Source: DAOUKH01 sp965207995 (GTDB taxonomy: Bacteria; Chloroflexota; Dehalococcoidia; SHYB01). Taken from it: DNA of 64,000 nucleotides. Made by a program: the position numbers and the translations under genes. Where the stretch lies: contig CBDBNG010000001.1 of assembly GCA_965207995.1 (NCBI GenBank), forward strand, positions 496,001 to 560,000, in the 5' to 3' direction. Positions 7,230-16,216 of the stretch are shown here, piece by piece. Numbering within the stretch: the stretch's first letter is position 1; every line of letters begins with the position of its first letter. The notes beneath the pieces are model-generated. The model ran no database searches, was not told the origin of the DNA, and saw only the letters and a program-made list of their open reading frames with translations.

Positions 7230-8393
7230 CTAGAGGCGGTAGACGCGCTTGGCGTTGCCCGCCAGGATCTTCTCCCGGTCCTCGGGGGAGACGTCGCCGA
7301 GGCTGCCCTCGATGTACCGCGACGAGTTCGGCCAGATCGAGGTCGGGTGGGGGAAGTCGCTCTCCCACATGATGCGGTCGGCGCCGATGACGTGGTGGTA
7401 GGCCAGTCCCTTCTGCTCGTACCAGAAGTCGACGTGGCCGTGTTGGCGGAACAGCTCCGAGGGCCGCGTGGGGTGGCCGTGCTCGGAGAGCCGGCAGCGC
7501 TCCCACTCGTGGTCGCACATTTCCAGGACGTAGGGCACCCAGCCGACGCCGCTTTCCGCCACGACGAACTGGAGGCCGGGGAAGCGTTGCAGGATGCCGG
7601 AGAAGAGGACGTAGCTGATGAACTGGGCCTGAAGGTTAAAACCGATGGTGCCGGCGAAGGCGCGGCTGAACCGCGGGCTCAGGCCCGGCTTGGGGTCGAT
7701 CCACATGCGGATGGCGCCGCTGCCGCCGTGGAAGTGGAAGGGCATCTGCAGCTCTTCCGCCGTCGCCCACAACGGGTCCCAGTAGGAGTCGATCAGGTGC
7801 GGGAGCCCCTTCTGGTGCGGCGCGGAGAGCATCAGGAAGCCCTTGTGCCCCCGGCTCGCGGTGTAGCGCAGCTCGTCGACCGTGCCCTCGATGTCGGAGA
7901 AGGGGAGCATGGTCAGCGGGATGAAGCGCTCGCTGACGTCGAGCCACTCTTCCACCTGCATGTCGTTGTAGGCGCGGACACAGTCGCTCTCGAAGTCGGG
8001 GTCTTTGCCGAAGAAGGGAAAGGTGAGGCCGACGTTGGGGTAGAAGACCTCGCCGTCGACGCCGTCGGCGTCCATGGCTTCGAGGCGCGCCCGCGCGTCG
8101 TAGACGCTCTTGGGGACGTCCTCCCAGCGCGAAGGCAGCGTCTCGCGGTCGGGCATGACGGCGTGGCACGTCGAGGGGTAGGGCGAGTGCGGCTGCGCGT
8201 CGAGCGTCCACCGGTGGACGCGGTCCGGCTTGGGGTCGAGGAAGTAGCCGACCGGCGTCGCGCCGCGCTCTTCCTTGCTGATCTCCTCGAGCTGCGGGAT
8301 GCGCTTGCCCCACTTCTTCTCGGACATGCGCTTCGTCCAGCAGTCCGCCGGCTCCTGCACGTGGGCGTCGACGTCGATGATCTTGAAGTCCAT
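7230..8393 (-). CDS. Amidohydrolase-2 family metal-dependent hydrolase
   Basis: 387 residues from ATG 8393, preceded by GAGGAAGGC. The N-terminal IIDVDAHVQEPADCW, the middle PFHFHGGSGAIRMW and the C-terminal IMWESDFPHPTSIWPNS form the expected metal site, with D-x-H, H and SDFPH all present, unlike its downstream neighbour. The residues that differ between the two enzymes suggest different reactions on related substrates. The set of neighbouring CoA transferase, cupin and amidohydrolases points to catabolism of aromatic or cyclic carboxylic compounds (inference). Confidence 0.88.
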   Translation of the reverse strand: MDFKIIDVDAHVQEPADCWTKRMSEKKWGKRIPQLEEISKEERGATPVGYFLDPKPDRVHRWTLDAQPHSPYPSTCHAVMPDRETLPSRWEDVPKSVYDARARLEAMDADGVDGEVFYPNVGLTFPFFGKDPDFESDCVRAYNDMQVEEWLDVSERFIPLTMLPFSDIEGTVDELRYTASRGHKGFLMLSAPHQKGLPHLIDSYWDPLWATAEELQMPFHFHGGSGAIRMWIDPKPGLSPRFSRAFAGTIGFNLQAQFISYVLFSGILQRFPGLQFVVAESGVGWVPYVLEMCDHEWERCRLSEHGHPTRPSELFRQHGHVDFWYEQKGLAYHHVIGADRIMWESDFPHPTSIWPNSSRYIEGSLGDVSPEDREKILAGNAKRVYRL

Positions 8394-8470
8394 GCCTTCC
8401 TCCGCGGCCGCTTCGCCTTCCGCGTCAGCTTATCGGATTCGGGCGCCGCCCGCGAGCGACGAATCGAACG

Positions 8471-8869
8471 TTACGGGATGGTCGCGCCCTGGCTGTAGAG
8501 CTGCTCGCTGGTCACCACCGGCCCGTCCACCGGCTGGTAGTCCGCCGGACCGGGCCGGACGTTGATGAAGCGAGCGCCGTCGGGCCCCGCGCCGAGCCGG
8601 TACTGGATGTCTTTGGGAATGAGAATGATGCTGTTGGGGCCCAGCACTCGCTTGCCCATGCGGAGCTCGCCCTCGACGACGACGATCACCTCGTCCTGGG
8701 AGTGGCTGTGGACCTCGGTCTCGTAGTCGGGCGCGACGTTCATGATGAAGGCGCGCATCCCCTCCTCGACCTCGCCCACGACCTGGACGCCTCTTTTGCG
8801 GCCATCCTCGGTCTTCGTCTCGCGCACCCAGCGCGCCTCTTCGACGTTGGTGATGACGATCTTGCTCAT
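8471..8869 (-). CDS. Cupin-domain protein
   Basis: 132 residues from ATG 8869, with a GGAGGGGG ribosome site; the longer ORF start upstream falls in a repeat. It is a single-domain cupin. VHSHSQDEVIVVVEGELRMG is the first cupin motif (two His plus Glu), followed by GPNSIILIPKDIQYRLGAG as the second motif, which lacks the usual His (Q-Y-R instead). Metal may therefore be held by fewer ligands. Small cupins of this kind act as oxygenases, isomerases or sensors. It sits 77 bp upstream of the amidohydrolase pair in the same direction and may start that operon. Confidence 0.8.
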   Translation of the reverse strand: MSKIVITNVEEARWVRETKTEDGRKRGVQVVGEVEEGMRAFIMNVAPDYETEVHSHSQDEVIVVVEGELRMGKRVLGPNSIILIPKDIQYRLGAGPDGARFINVRPGPADYQPVDGPVVTSEQLYSQGATIP

Positions 8870-8937
8870 GCGCCCCCTCCGCGTGCCTAGCGTGTGCCGC
8901 CGCAAGCCTAGCACATCGAGGGCCGCGGGCGGACTCC

Positions 8938-9066
8938 TTGAGCCTCCCTCCCTCTGGGAGGGACTGAGGGCGGGCACGCGCCGCCCGGCCCGTCGGAGGG
9001 GTGGGGAGGAGAGGGGTGCGCCAAGCCGCCAAGGTCGACGTAGGGGCGATTCACGAATCGCCCTCC
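8938..9066. repeat. Mosaic intergenic repeat cluster R3
   Basis: Holds the CCTCCCTCTGGGAGG hairpin module, CGGGCACGCGCCGCCCGGCC with GTCGGAGGGGTGGGGA, and GTAGGGGCGATTCACGAATC with GCCC, the last being the same palindromic module as at 3355-3375 and 17808-17826. Confidence 0.65.
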
Positions 9067-9102
9067 GCCTGACGCCACGTCCGATACACTACCGGTGCCC
9101 CC

Positions 9103-9831
9103 ATGAGTCCTCTCACACCCTTCCCCTTCCAGCAGGTCTTCAACTTCCGCGACCTTGGCGGTCACGTGGCCGGAGGCGGCCGCTATGTCCGCGCCGGCGT
9201 GCTGTACCGGTCGGCCGCGCCCACGGACGCAACGGGGGCGGACATCGAATCGTTGGGAAAACAACTGGGAGTGCGGACGCTGCTCGACCTGAGGCACGCC
9301 ACGGAGCGCGAGCAGTTCCCCTTGGCACGTCCATGGCCGGGGCGCGATGTGCACCTGCCCCTCTTCAGGCCGGGCGAAACGCTCCACCAGTTCCCGACGC
9401 TCGGCGAGGGCTACGTGGACGCGTTCCGCAGGCCTCAAGTCGGCAGGCGGCTCGTTGAGGTGCTCTCGTTGCTTGCTCAAGAGGTCGAGGTTCCCGCCCT
9501 CTTCATTTGCGCAGTGGGCAAGGACCGGACCGGCCTCGTCGCCGCGGCCATCCTGAGCTCGCTCGGGGTGCCCGACGAAGCGGTCGCGGATGACTACGCC
9601 AGAAGCGCGGAATCCCTGGACGCCATGTATGCCTTCTGGGCAAGGCGCCCAAACTCGGCCATTGAGGAGACCGTGCGGACCTTCCCTCATGTCATGGGAG
9701 CGCCGCGCGACGCAATGGTCGAGCTGCTAACGAAGGTGCGCCAAGACTTCGGGTCGATGCGGGCGTACCTGACGGCCCAGGGCGCTCAACCTTCGCTGTT
9801 CGAAGGGCTAGAGTCGCGCCTGCTCTCCTAG
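9103..9831 (+). CDS. Tyrosine/dual-specificity protein phosphatase (Y_phosphatase3 type)
   Basis: 242 residues from ATG 9103. FNFRDLGGHVAGGGRYVRAGVLYRSA at the N-terminus and FICAVGKDRTGLVAAAILSSLGV near residue 145 identify this family, related to PtpB/LipA. The P-loop is C-x5-R (CAVGKDR), with the usual preceding His replaced by Ile. The nucleophile is Cys and the binding residue Arg; the enzyme hydrolyses phospho-tyrosine or phosphoinositide-type substrates. No signal peptide is seen. There is no ribosome site; a TACACT-like -10 element lies about 12 nt before the ATG, so the mRNA may be nearly leaderless. Confidence 0.9.
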   Translation: MSPLTPFPFQQVFNFRDLGGHVAGGGRYVRAGVLYRSAAPTDATGADIESLGKQLGVRTLLDLRHATEREQFPLARPWPGRDVHLPLFRPGETLHQFPTLGEGYVDAFRRPQVGRRLVEVLSLLAQEVEVPALFICAVGKDRTGLVAAAILSSLGVPDEAVADDYARSAESLDAMYAFWARRPNSAIEETVRTFPHVMGAPRDAMVELLTKVRQDFGSMRAYLTAQGAQPSLFEGLESRLLS

Positions 9832-9908
9832 TTGCTGCCGGCCCGGCCGGGCGTCACCTCGCATGTTCGGCTATGCTTGCCTCCCAACCAAGAGCCTGGA
9901 GGCGAACG

Positions 9909-10445
9909 ATGGCAGCCGATGTGATGGCCCTGTACACGACGACGGTAGCGCGCGCCCGCGCGGCAGTGGACGGCGTCGCCGACAACCAGCTCGGCCTGCC
10001 CACGCCCTGCTCGGAATGGAACGTCCAGCAGATCCTCGACCACATGGCCGGGGCGCAGACGGGTATCGCGGGCATGGTCGTCGGAGAGCAAGTCGCCGCC
10101 GAAGGCTCGACGATGGACAAGATCGACGCAGCCGCATCAGCGATCAACGGGGCCGCAGCCGAGCCGGGCGCCCTGGAGAAGGTCGTGGAGAGCCGAATGG
10201 GCGAGATGCCCGTCGAGCGCATGATCGGCATGGCCGTCGGCGACCTCGCCATCCACACCTGGGACTTGGCCAAGGCCACCGGCCAGGACACGGCCCTCGA
10301 CGACCCCGTCGTCGACTTCCTCTACCCCATCATGGAGGCCATGTCGAAACGCGGCCCCAGCCCCGCCTTCGCTGCGCCCATCGCCGTCCCCACCGACGCA
10401 CCCCTCCTCGACCGGCTCATGGGCATCACCGGCCGCCACCCGTAG
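9909..10445 (+). CDS. TIGR03086-like DinB/maleylpyruvate-isomerase-fold protein
   Basis: 178 residues from ATG 9909 with a GGAGGCGAACG leader; the ORF is open further upstream without support. The N-terminal LYTTTVARARAAVDGVADNQLGLPTPCSEWNVQQILDHMAG and the later GDLAIHTWDLAKATGQD match the metal-binding DinB_2/MDMPI fold, where the His of LDHM and HTWD are metal ligands. Relatives use mycothiol or bacillithiol as cofactor, but many members have no known reaction. Nothing in the neighbourhood settles its role. Confidence 0.8.
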   Translation: MAADVMALYTTTVARARAAVDGVADNQLGLPTPCSEWNVQQILDHMAGAQTGIAGMVVGEQVAAEGSTMDKIDAAASAINGAAAEPGALEKVVESRMGEMPVERMIGMAVGDLAIHTWDLAKATGQDTALDDPVVDFLYPIMEAMSKRGPSPAFAAPIAVPTDAPLLDRLMGITGRHP

Positions 10446-10501
10446 GCGGCGCTCGGACCGGACAAGCCGTGGCGGAGGTGCCAGCTAACAAAGGAGCAAG
10501 G

Positions 10502-12970
10502 ATGCGTTGGGCCAGAGTCGGCCTTTGCACACTCGCAGCGATGGCCGTCCTGTTCGTGGCATCCTGCTCGACCGACACACAACCCACGTCGGCCCCCACC
10601 TCGACCCTTCCTCCACCGCCGACGCCCAGGCCCACCTCCGACGTGCGAGCAACCGTTGTGGTCGAGATCACAGCGACTGCCGAAGCCCAACCCATTGTCC
10701 AAACCCCGACACCCCGCGTAGTCGTCGTCACCGCGACCCCCACACCGACGCCAACTGCAACTCCGACACCGCCGCCAACCCCGACAACACCACCAACGCC
10801 TACCCCGTCACCGACGCCAACGCCATCCCCGTCGCCGACGCCAACCCCAACTCCATCGCCGACGCCAACACCCATTCCGCCACCGACTCCAACGCCATCC
10901 CCTTCGCCGACGCCGACGCCAACTCCGTCACCGACGCCGACACCCATTCCGTCACCGACCCCAACACCATCCCCGTCGCCGACACCAACGCCAACTCCGT
11001 CGCCGACGCCCATTCCGCCACCGACGCCAACACCAACACCGACGCCTGATCCGGTTGTGGCATGCTCGAACGGCGTGGCCGTGCCGAACCCCGAAGCCAA
11101 CCCCCTCTTGGTGAACGACTGCGCCACGCTCTTGGGCACCAGGGACACTCTGGCCGGGGACACTGCGCTCGAGTGGAGCGCCGACACCCCCATTAGGCGG
11201 TGGAGGCACGTCACCGTCGGCGGCGGGCCGCCTCGCGTCGTCTCCCTGGACGCGTTCTCCGGCGGCCTGACCGGCAGCATCCCCCCGGAACTCGGAAACC
11301 TGACCGCCTTGAGGGAACTGCGGTTCCTTGGCAATCACCTAACGGGAGAGATCCCTCCTACCCTGGGCAACCTCTCCGCCTTGGAAGACTTGACCATTTC
11401 CGGCAACCAGCTAGTGGGACAGATCCCCTCGGAGCTTGGCAACCTTGCCAACCTGAAAGTGCTCTACCTCAGCAGTAACGAGTTGACGGGCGCAATTCCC
11501 CCAGAATTCGGCAACCTATCGCAACTGGAGGTGCTGCAGCTCATCTCCAACGAATTGACCGGCACGATCCCTCCCCAGCTCGGCGACTTGGCTCGGCTGA
11601 GGCGCTTGGAGCTCAACAGCAACCGGTTGACGGGCGCCATTCCCCCGGCGCTGGGGAATCTGGCCGCGCTCGAACGCTTGACCCTAGGCTACAACGGGCT
11701 GTCGGGCGCCATTCCCCCGGAACTCGGGAATCTCTCCCAACTGAAGCAACTGTCGCTAAGGGTCAACCAATTGATCGGCCCCATCCCGTACCAACTCGGC
11801 AGCCTAGACGACCTGGAGAGCATCGCGCTGCACGACAACCGGTTGACGGGCCCGGTACCGCCCGGACTCGGCAACCTCAGCGATCTAAAGTTCTTATACC
11901 TATCTGAAAACGACTTGACGGGCCCGATTCCGCGCGCACTCGGCAGACTGACCAGTCTCCAGACCTTGACCCTCCACAGCAATCGCCTGGCCGGACCCAT
12001 TCCAGGAGTGCTCGGCGGCCTGCCCAATCTCGAGCGTCTCACGTTGTCCGGCAATCCCTTAACAGGCTGCCTGCCCACCGCTTTGCAATCCATTCCAAGC
12101 CATGACTTCGACAGTCTTGGCCTGCCGCGGTGCGTGGCGCCGCCGGGAGCGGATGGCTTCCCAACACCACACCCTTCGGCGCCGTGCGCAAACGGCATCG
12201 TTGTGCCCGATCCAGGCGGCAATCCCGGCCTTGTGTGGGACTGCACCATACTCCTGGGCGCCAGGGACACCTTGGCCGGCACAGCCACGCTCAATTGGAG
12301 TCCCGAGACGCCCATTTCTGAGTGGGACGGCATTCGTGTCTCCGATCCGCCGCGGCGCGTCGTATATCTGCACCTGCGCGATTTCGGGCTCACCGGAACC
12401 ATCCCGCCAGAGCTCGGCAATCTGCATGAGCTAGACCATCTGACCCTCAGCAGCAACCGGTTGACCGGCGAGATCCCCCCCGAGCTTGGCAACCTATCGA
12501 AGTTAGTACAGATCTATCTCCAATACAACAACCTGACGGGCAAGATTCCACCGGAGCTCGGCACTCTCTACGGCCTTTGGACTCTCCGCCTCGACGGCAA
12601 CGCGCTGACCGGAAGTATCCCGCCGGTGCTTGGCAACCTCTTCGAGCTCTCCCTCCTGGCCCTAAGCAATAACCAGTTGACTGGGAGAATCCCCCCGGAG
12701 CTCGGAAGTCTGGAAGACCTCAAGTATCTGCATCTCGAGTACAACGAGCTGACGGGCCTCATACCGCCCAACCTGGGAGGTCTCGAGGACCTCGAGGCCC
12801 TTACCCTCCAAGCCAACCAGTTGGTCGGCGGCATTCCTAGGGGCCTGACAGACCTTTCCAAACTGCAGTGGCTCTCTCTCAGTGGCAACCCGCTGACGGG
12901 GTGCGTTCCCGCAGCCTTGCTAGAGCTGCCGGATAACGACCTCTGGGCGCTCGGGCTTGTCACGTGCTAA
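10502..12970 (+). CDS. Leucine-rich-repeat surface lipoprotein with Thr/Pro linker
   Basis: 822 residues from ATG 10502, preceded by AAAGGAGCAAGG. An N-terminal signal with lipobox VAS-C (Cys 22) predicts a lipoprotein. Residues ~25-180 are a Thr/Pro/Ser-rich linker built of TPTPSP-type units. Two modules follow, each beginning with a conserved cap (CxNG-VPxPxxNPxLxxDC-LLGxRDTLAG) and then plant-type LRRs of form LxxLxLxxNxLTGxIPPELGNL. About 11 repeats are in the first module and 7 in the second, and each ends in a GC-PxAL cap. LRRs of this class mediate protein or glycan binding outside the cell. A role in adhesion or host/particle interaction is inference. The module repeat implies internal duplication. 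Confidence 0.88.
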   Translation: MRWARVGLCTLAAMAVLFVASCSTDTQPTSAPTSTLPPPPTPRPTSDVRATVVVEITATAEAQPIVQTPTPRVVVVTATPTPTPTATPTPPPTPTTPPTPTPSPTPTPSPSPTPTPTPSPTPTPIPPPTPTPSPSPTPTPTPSPTPTPIPSPTPTPSPSPTPTPTPSPTPIPPPTPTPTPTPDPVVACSNGVAVPNPEANPLLVNDCATLLGTRDTLAGDTALEWSADTPIRRWRHVTVGGGPPRVVSLDAFSGGLTGSIPPELGNLTALRELRFLGNHLTGEIPPTLGNLSALEDLTISGNQLVGQIPSELGNLANLKVLYLSSNELTGAIPPEFGNLSQLEVLQLISNELTGTIPPQLGDLARLRRLELNSNRLTGAIPPALGNLAALERLTLGYNGLSGAIPPELGNLSQLKQLSLRVNQLIGPIPYQLGSLDDLESIALHDNRLTGPVPPGLGNLSDLKFLYLSENDLTGPIPRALGRLTSLQTLTLHSNRLAGPIPGVLGGLPNLERLTLSGNPLTGCLPTALQSIPSHDFDSLGLPRCVAPPGADGFPTPHPSAPCANGIVVPDPGGNPGLVWDCTILLGARDTLAGTATLNWSPETPISEWDGIRVSDPPRRVVYLHLRDFGLTGTIPPELGNLHELDHLTLSSNRLTGEIPPELGNLSKLVQIYLQYNNLTGKIPPELGTLYGLWTLRLDGNALTGSIPPVLGNLFELSLLALSNNQLTGRIPPELGSLEDLKYLHLEYNELTGLIPPNLGGLEDLEALTLQANQLVGGIPRGLTDLSKLQWLSLSGNPLTGCVPAALLELPDNDLWALGLVTC

Positions 12971-13053
12971 GCGACCGCCTTCTCTAGCACACGCCCGCCC
13001 CCTCGTCTATCATGACGCCGACTCAGGCGGCTGGCCCACACCAGGAGGATTCG

Positions 13054-14307
13054 ATGCCCAAGCGCGACGACGCCGAGATGAAGGGGAAGATCACCGAGGA
13101 CGGCGTGCAGCGCTACCGGAACCGGATCGGCGTACTCATCCCCGACGCTCCTCCCTTCAACCACGAGGCGCACAAGGACACGATCCGGCACTTCGCCAAC
13201 TGCTACGGCGACGACAACCCGCTCTTCTGCGACGAGGAGTACGGCAAGACCACCCGCTGGGGCGGCATCATCGCTCCGCCGCAGTACATCATCACCCTGG
13301 AGCGCACCACCGTGCCGCCCATCCCGACGGAGGTGCGCAAGGCCGGCGCCGGCGCCCTCCGCGGCGTCCCCAACTACCTCTCCGGCGGCAACTACGAGTG
13401 GGTCCGCCCCATCTTGCCCGGCGACCAGATTCGCATGAACTACTTCATCGAGGACGTCGAGGAGAAGCGGAGCGAGTTCGGCGGCGGCAAGGCGGCGATC
13501 ATCCATCACCGCAAGGAGTACATCAACCAGCGCGACGAGATGGTCGCCATCAGGCGTTTCTACTTCTTCCACGTCGAGCGCGAGGCGTCGGAGAAGACCG
13601 GCAAGTACACCAAGACCTACGAGCCGACCTACTACGACGACGACTACCTGGCGAAGATCGACGAGACCTACGAGAACGAGTACCGCCGCGGCGCCGACAC
13701 CCTCTACTGGGAGGACGTCGAGCCCGGCATGGACATGCCCACCATGGTCAAGGGCCCCCTGGAGACCAAGGACATGGTGATGTGGCACATGGGCATCGGC
13801 TTCGGCATCTTCCGCGTCGGCGCCTACCGCATGGACTACCTGAACCGCAAGCGCATCCCCGCCTTCTACACCAAGACCGAGGACGGCTTCTGGTCGCCCG
13901 CCCAGCGGGTCCACTGGGACGACGCCCGCGCCAAGAGGGTCGGCAACCCCCGCGCCTACGACTACGGCAACGTCCGCACCTCGTGGATCATGCACTACCT
14001 CACCAACTGGGTCGGCGACGACGGCTTCGTGTGGAAGGAGTCGGACCAGGCCCGCAAGTTCAACTACCACGGCGATACGACGTGGGTGAAGGGCAAGGTC
14101 ACCGAGAAGCGCCGCGAGGACGACCTGAACGTCGTCGAGCTCGACGTCTGGTGCGAGAACCAGCGCGGCGAGGTCTCGTCGCCCGGCCACGGCGTCGTGC
14201 TGCTGCCGTCGCGGGAGCACGGCCCCGTCCGCATCCCGGTCACCGACATCAAGCCGACCCCGATGAAGACCGACTTCGCCGTCGACACCCCCGGCTGCGT
14301 CTGGTAG
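13054..14307 (+). CDS. MaoC-like double-hotdog acyl dehydratase
   Basis: 417 residues from ATG 13054, with a CAGGAGGATTCG leader. The N-terminal third (PPFNHEAHKDTIRHFANCYGDDNPLF, then TTRWGGIIAPPQY) matches FAS1-like/MaoC dehydratase domains with their D-x-N-P-x-x hotdog motif. A second hotdog domain in the C-terminal half has the related LTNWVGDDGFVWKES stretch. MaoC enzymes hydrate or dehydrate enoyl-CoA thioesters. It is followed by a thiolase-like protein and a DUF35 protein in the same direction, the combination seen in steroid side-chain degradation (ChsH1/ChsH2/Ltp2). The repeat cluster between it and the next gene makes co-transcription uncertain. Confidence 0.85.
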   Translation: MPKRDDAEMKGKITEDGVQRYRNRIGVLIPDAPPFNHEAHKDTIRHFANCYGDDNPLFCDEEYGKTTRWGGIIAPPQYIITLERTTVPPIPTEVRKAGAGALRGVPNYLSGGNYEWVRPILPGDQIRMNYFIEDVEEKRSEFGGGKAAIIHHRKEYINQRDEMVAIRRFYFFHVEREASEKTGKYTKTYEPTYYDDDYLAKIDETYENEYRRGADTLYWEDVEPGMDMPTMVKGPLETKDMVMWHMGIGFGIFRVGAYRMDYLNRKRIPAFYTKTEDGFWSPAQRVHWDDARAKRVGNPRAYDYGNVRTSWIMHYLTNWVGDDGFVWKESDQARKFNYHGDTTWVKGKVTEKRREDDLNVVELDVWCENQRGEVSSPGHGVVLLPSREHGPVRIPVTDIKPTPMKTDFAVDTPGCVW

Positions 14308-14311
14308 CCAG

Positions 14312-14452
14312 ACACTCCCCCTGTGGGGGAGCACCTTAAACCTCTCTCCCTCTGGGAGAGACTGAGAGAGGGCCGGGGTGGGGCACGGCGGTCCCTCCGG
14401 CCTCTTCTCCCCCCGGGAGAAGATTGAGATGAGGGGCCCCCTCACAACCGCC
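14312..14452. repeat. Mosaic intergenic repeat cluster R4
   Basis: Modules in reverse orientation relative to R1 and R2: CTCCCCCTGTGGGGGAG, then CACCTTAAACCTCTCTCCCT with the GGGAGAGACTGAGAGAGGG strand, and CTCTTCTCCCCCCGGGAGAAG followed by ATTGAGATGAGGGGCCCC. They match the complement of 5890-5950 and 6016-6055. Confidence 0.65.
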
Positions 14453-14533
14453 GACGGCCAACAATTGCCGTACAATCGCCCCGCGGAAGAACACTTCCTC
14501 TACAATCCTCATCCCCAAAAAAGGAGCGCCGCC

Positions 14534-15715
14534 ATGCCGAAGCCGAGGGACGTGGCCATCGTCGGCGTCTACGCGACGGAGCAGGAGCGCGTCTCCCAGC
14601 GCACGTCGCAGGAAATCAGCATGGAGGCCATCCTCGGCGCCCTCGACGACGCCGGCCTCTCCATGGCCGACGTCGACGCCTACTACGGCATGACCTTCCC
14701 CCTCGGCAGCGGCCAGGGCGCCACCGACGGCAACGTCTCCTACCAGCTCAATCGGCCCCTCAGCATCGTGACGCAACTGTCGGGCGCGATGGCGCTCCTG
14801 CAAGCGGCGGCGGCGATCCGCGACGGGCTGTGCGAAGTCGCCATCCTCGGCTCGGGGAACTCGCGGGCGGCCTCCGACGGCAGCGTCGTCGACTGGACCC
14901 GGCCCGACTTCGAGTTCACCGAGTGGACGGGGTCGATGACGCCGGGCCAGATGGCGATGCAGATGCGCCGCCACATGCACGAGTTCGGCACCACGCCCGA
15001 GCAGATCGCCCACGGCTGCGCCGTCGTCCGCAACAACGGCAACATCAACCCCGACGCCGTTATGTTCAACCGTGGCCCCTACACCACCGCCGACGTGCTC
15101 GAAGCCCGCATGGTCGCCGACCCCTTCACCCTCCTCATGTGCTCCATCGTCAACGACGGCGGCAACTGCGTCGTGGTCACCTCCGCCGAGCGCGCCAAGA
15201 GCTGCAGGCACGAGCCGGTCTGGGTGCTTTCCGGCTCGATGCAGCACCGCTACAAGGCGTACTTCGAAGCGCCGACCCTGGACATGCTGAACAGCCGCGA
15301 CCACATGCTGCAGGGCTTCGACCGCGCCGGTGTGCGCCACGAGGACGTCGACCTCGTCATGGTCTACGACCACTTCGCCAGCGGCATCGTCATGCAGTAC
15401 GAGGCGCTGGGCTTCTGTGAAATCGGCGAGGGCGGCCCCTTCGTGATGGGGAACGTCGGGCTCGACGACGCCTTCCCCGTCTGCCCCGACGGCGGCAACC
15501 AGTCCTACAGCCACCCCGGCAATCCCTACAACTTCAAGATCATCGAGGCGGTGCGCCAGATGCGGAACGAGGTGAAGGACCTCTGCCCCGAGTCGGCGAC
15601 GGGCGTCCACACCTACGACCGGAGCATCTGCCGCAAGGTCCGCGACCCCAAGATCGCCGCCGCCTGCGGCCCCCTCACCGGGCGCCACTCCTTCGCCCTG
15701 CTCGCCAAGGACTAG
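14534..15715 (+). CDS. Thiolase-family protein (lipid-transfer/Ltp-like)
   Basis: 393 residues from ATG 14534, with AAAAAGGAG upstream. The N-terminal DVAIVGVYATEQERVSQRTSQEISMEAILGALDDAGLSMADVD is that of SCP2-type thiolase-like proteins. Later marks are HMHEFGTTPEQIAHGCAVVRNNG, the LMCSIVNDGGNCVVVTSAERA strand and a C-terminal GGNQSYSHPGNPYNFKIIEAVRQM. Such proteins act as thiolases or as Ltp2-type retro-aldolases that split a beta-hydroxyacyl-CoA side chain. The DUF35 partner begins 4 nt later, which favours the Ltp-plus-DUF35 aldolase arrangement (inference). Confidence 0.85.
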   Translation: MPKPRDVAIVGVYATEQERVSQRTSQEISMEAILGALDDAGLSMADVDAYYGMTFPLGSGQGATDGNVSYQLNRPLSIVTQLSGAMALLQAAAAIRDGLCEVAILGSGNSRAASDGSVVDWTRPDFEFTEWTGSMTPGQMAMQMRRHMHEFGTTPEQIAHGCAVVRNNGNINPDAVMFNRGPYTTADVLEARMVADPFTLLMCSIVNDGGNCVVVTSAERAKSCRHEPVWVLSGSMQHRYKAYFEAPTLDMLNSRDHMLQGFDRAGVRHEDVDLVMVYDHFASGIVMQYEALGFCEIGEGGPFVMGNVGLDDAFPVCPDGGNQSYSHPGNPYNFKIIEAVRQMRNEVKDLCPESATGVHTYDRSICRKVRDPKIAAACGPLTGRHSFALLAKD

Positions 15716-15719
15716 CCCA

Positions 15720-16127
15720 ATGGCCTACGACAAGCCCCTGCCAGTCCCGACGGCGCTCTCCGCCCCCTTCTGGGAGGGAACGAAGCGCCGCGAGTTGCTC
15801 GTCCAGAAGTGCGCCGTGTGCGGCGCCCTCCGCTGGACGCCGCAGTGGGCCTGCCGCGACTGCTACTCCACCGACTACGACTGGACGCCGATGAGCGGGC
15901 GCGGCGTGGTCTGGACGTACACGACGATCTACAGGCCGCAGTCGCCCGGCTTCATGGACGACGTCCCCTACTCCGTCGCCGTGGTCGAGCTCGACGAGGG
16001 CCCCCAGATGCTCACCAGCATCACCGGTTGCGAGGTCAAGGACGTCCACGTCGGCATGCCCGTCGAGGTCGCCTTCGAAGACGCCACCGACGAAATCACC
16101 CTCTACAAGTTCAAGCCGGCCGGGTGA
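15720..16127 (+). CDS. DUF35 zinc-ribbon/OB-fold acyl-CoA-associated protein
   Basis: 135 residues from ATG 15720. It has the rubredoxin-like zinc ribbon CAVC-x9-CRDC (about residues 31-49) followed by an OB fold starting GRGVVWTYTTIYRPQSPGF, the standard architecture of DUF35/OB_aCoA_assoc proteins. These bind thiolase-like partners and complete their active site, and the immediate upstream gene is such a thiolase (4-nt gap, likely translationally coupled). Stop TGA at 16125-16127. Confidence 0.9.
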   Translation: MAYDKPLPVPTALSAPFWEGTKRRELLVQKCAVCGALRWTPQWACRDCYSTDYDWTPMSGRGVVWTYTTIYRPQSPGFMDDVPYSVAVVELDEGPQMLTSITGCEVKDVHVGMPVEVAFEDATDEITLYKFKPAG

Positions 16128-16216
16128 CGCCGCGCGCCGCGTCGACATTTCCTCGATAATGTGGCGCTAGAACTGGTGTGGGCGGCCCCAGCGCCCCAAA
16201 TATGGAGGGAGCAGCG

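Noticed and set aside
12967..14475. Long antisense ORF over the MaoC gene
   Set aside because: A composition shadow of the GC-rich MaoC gene; no family sequence, no ribosome site.
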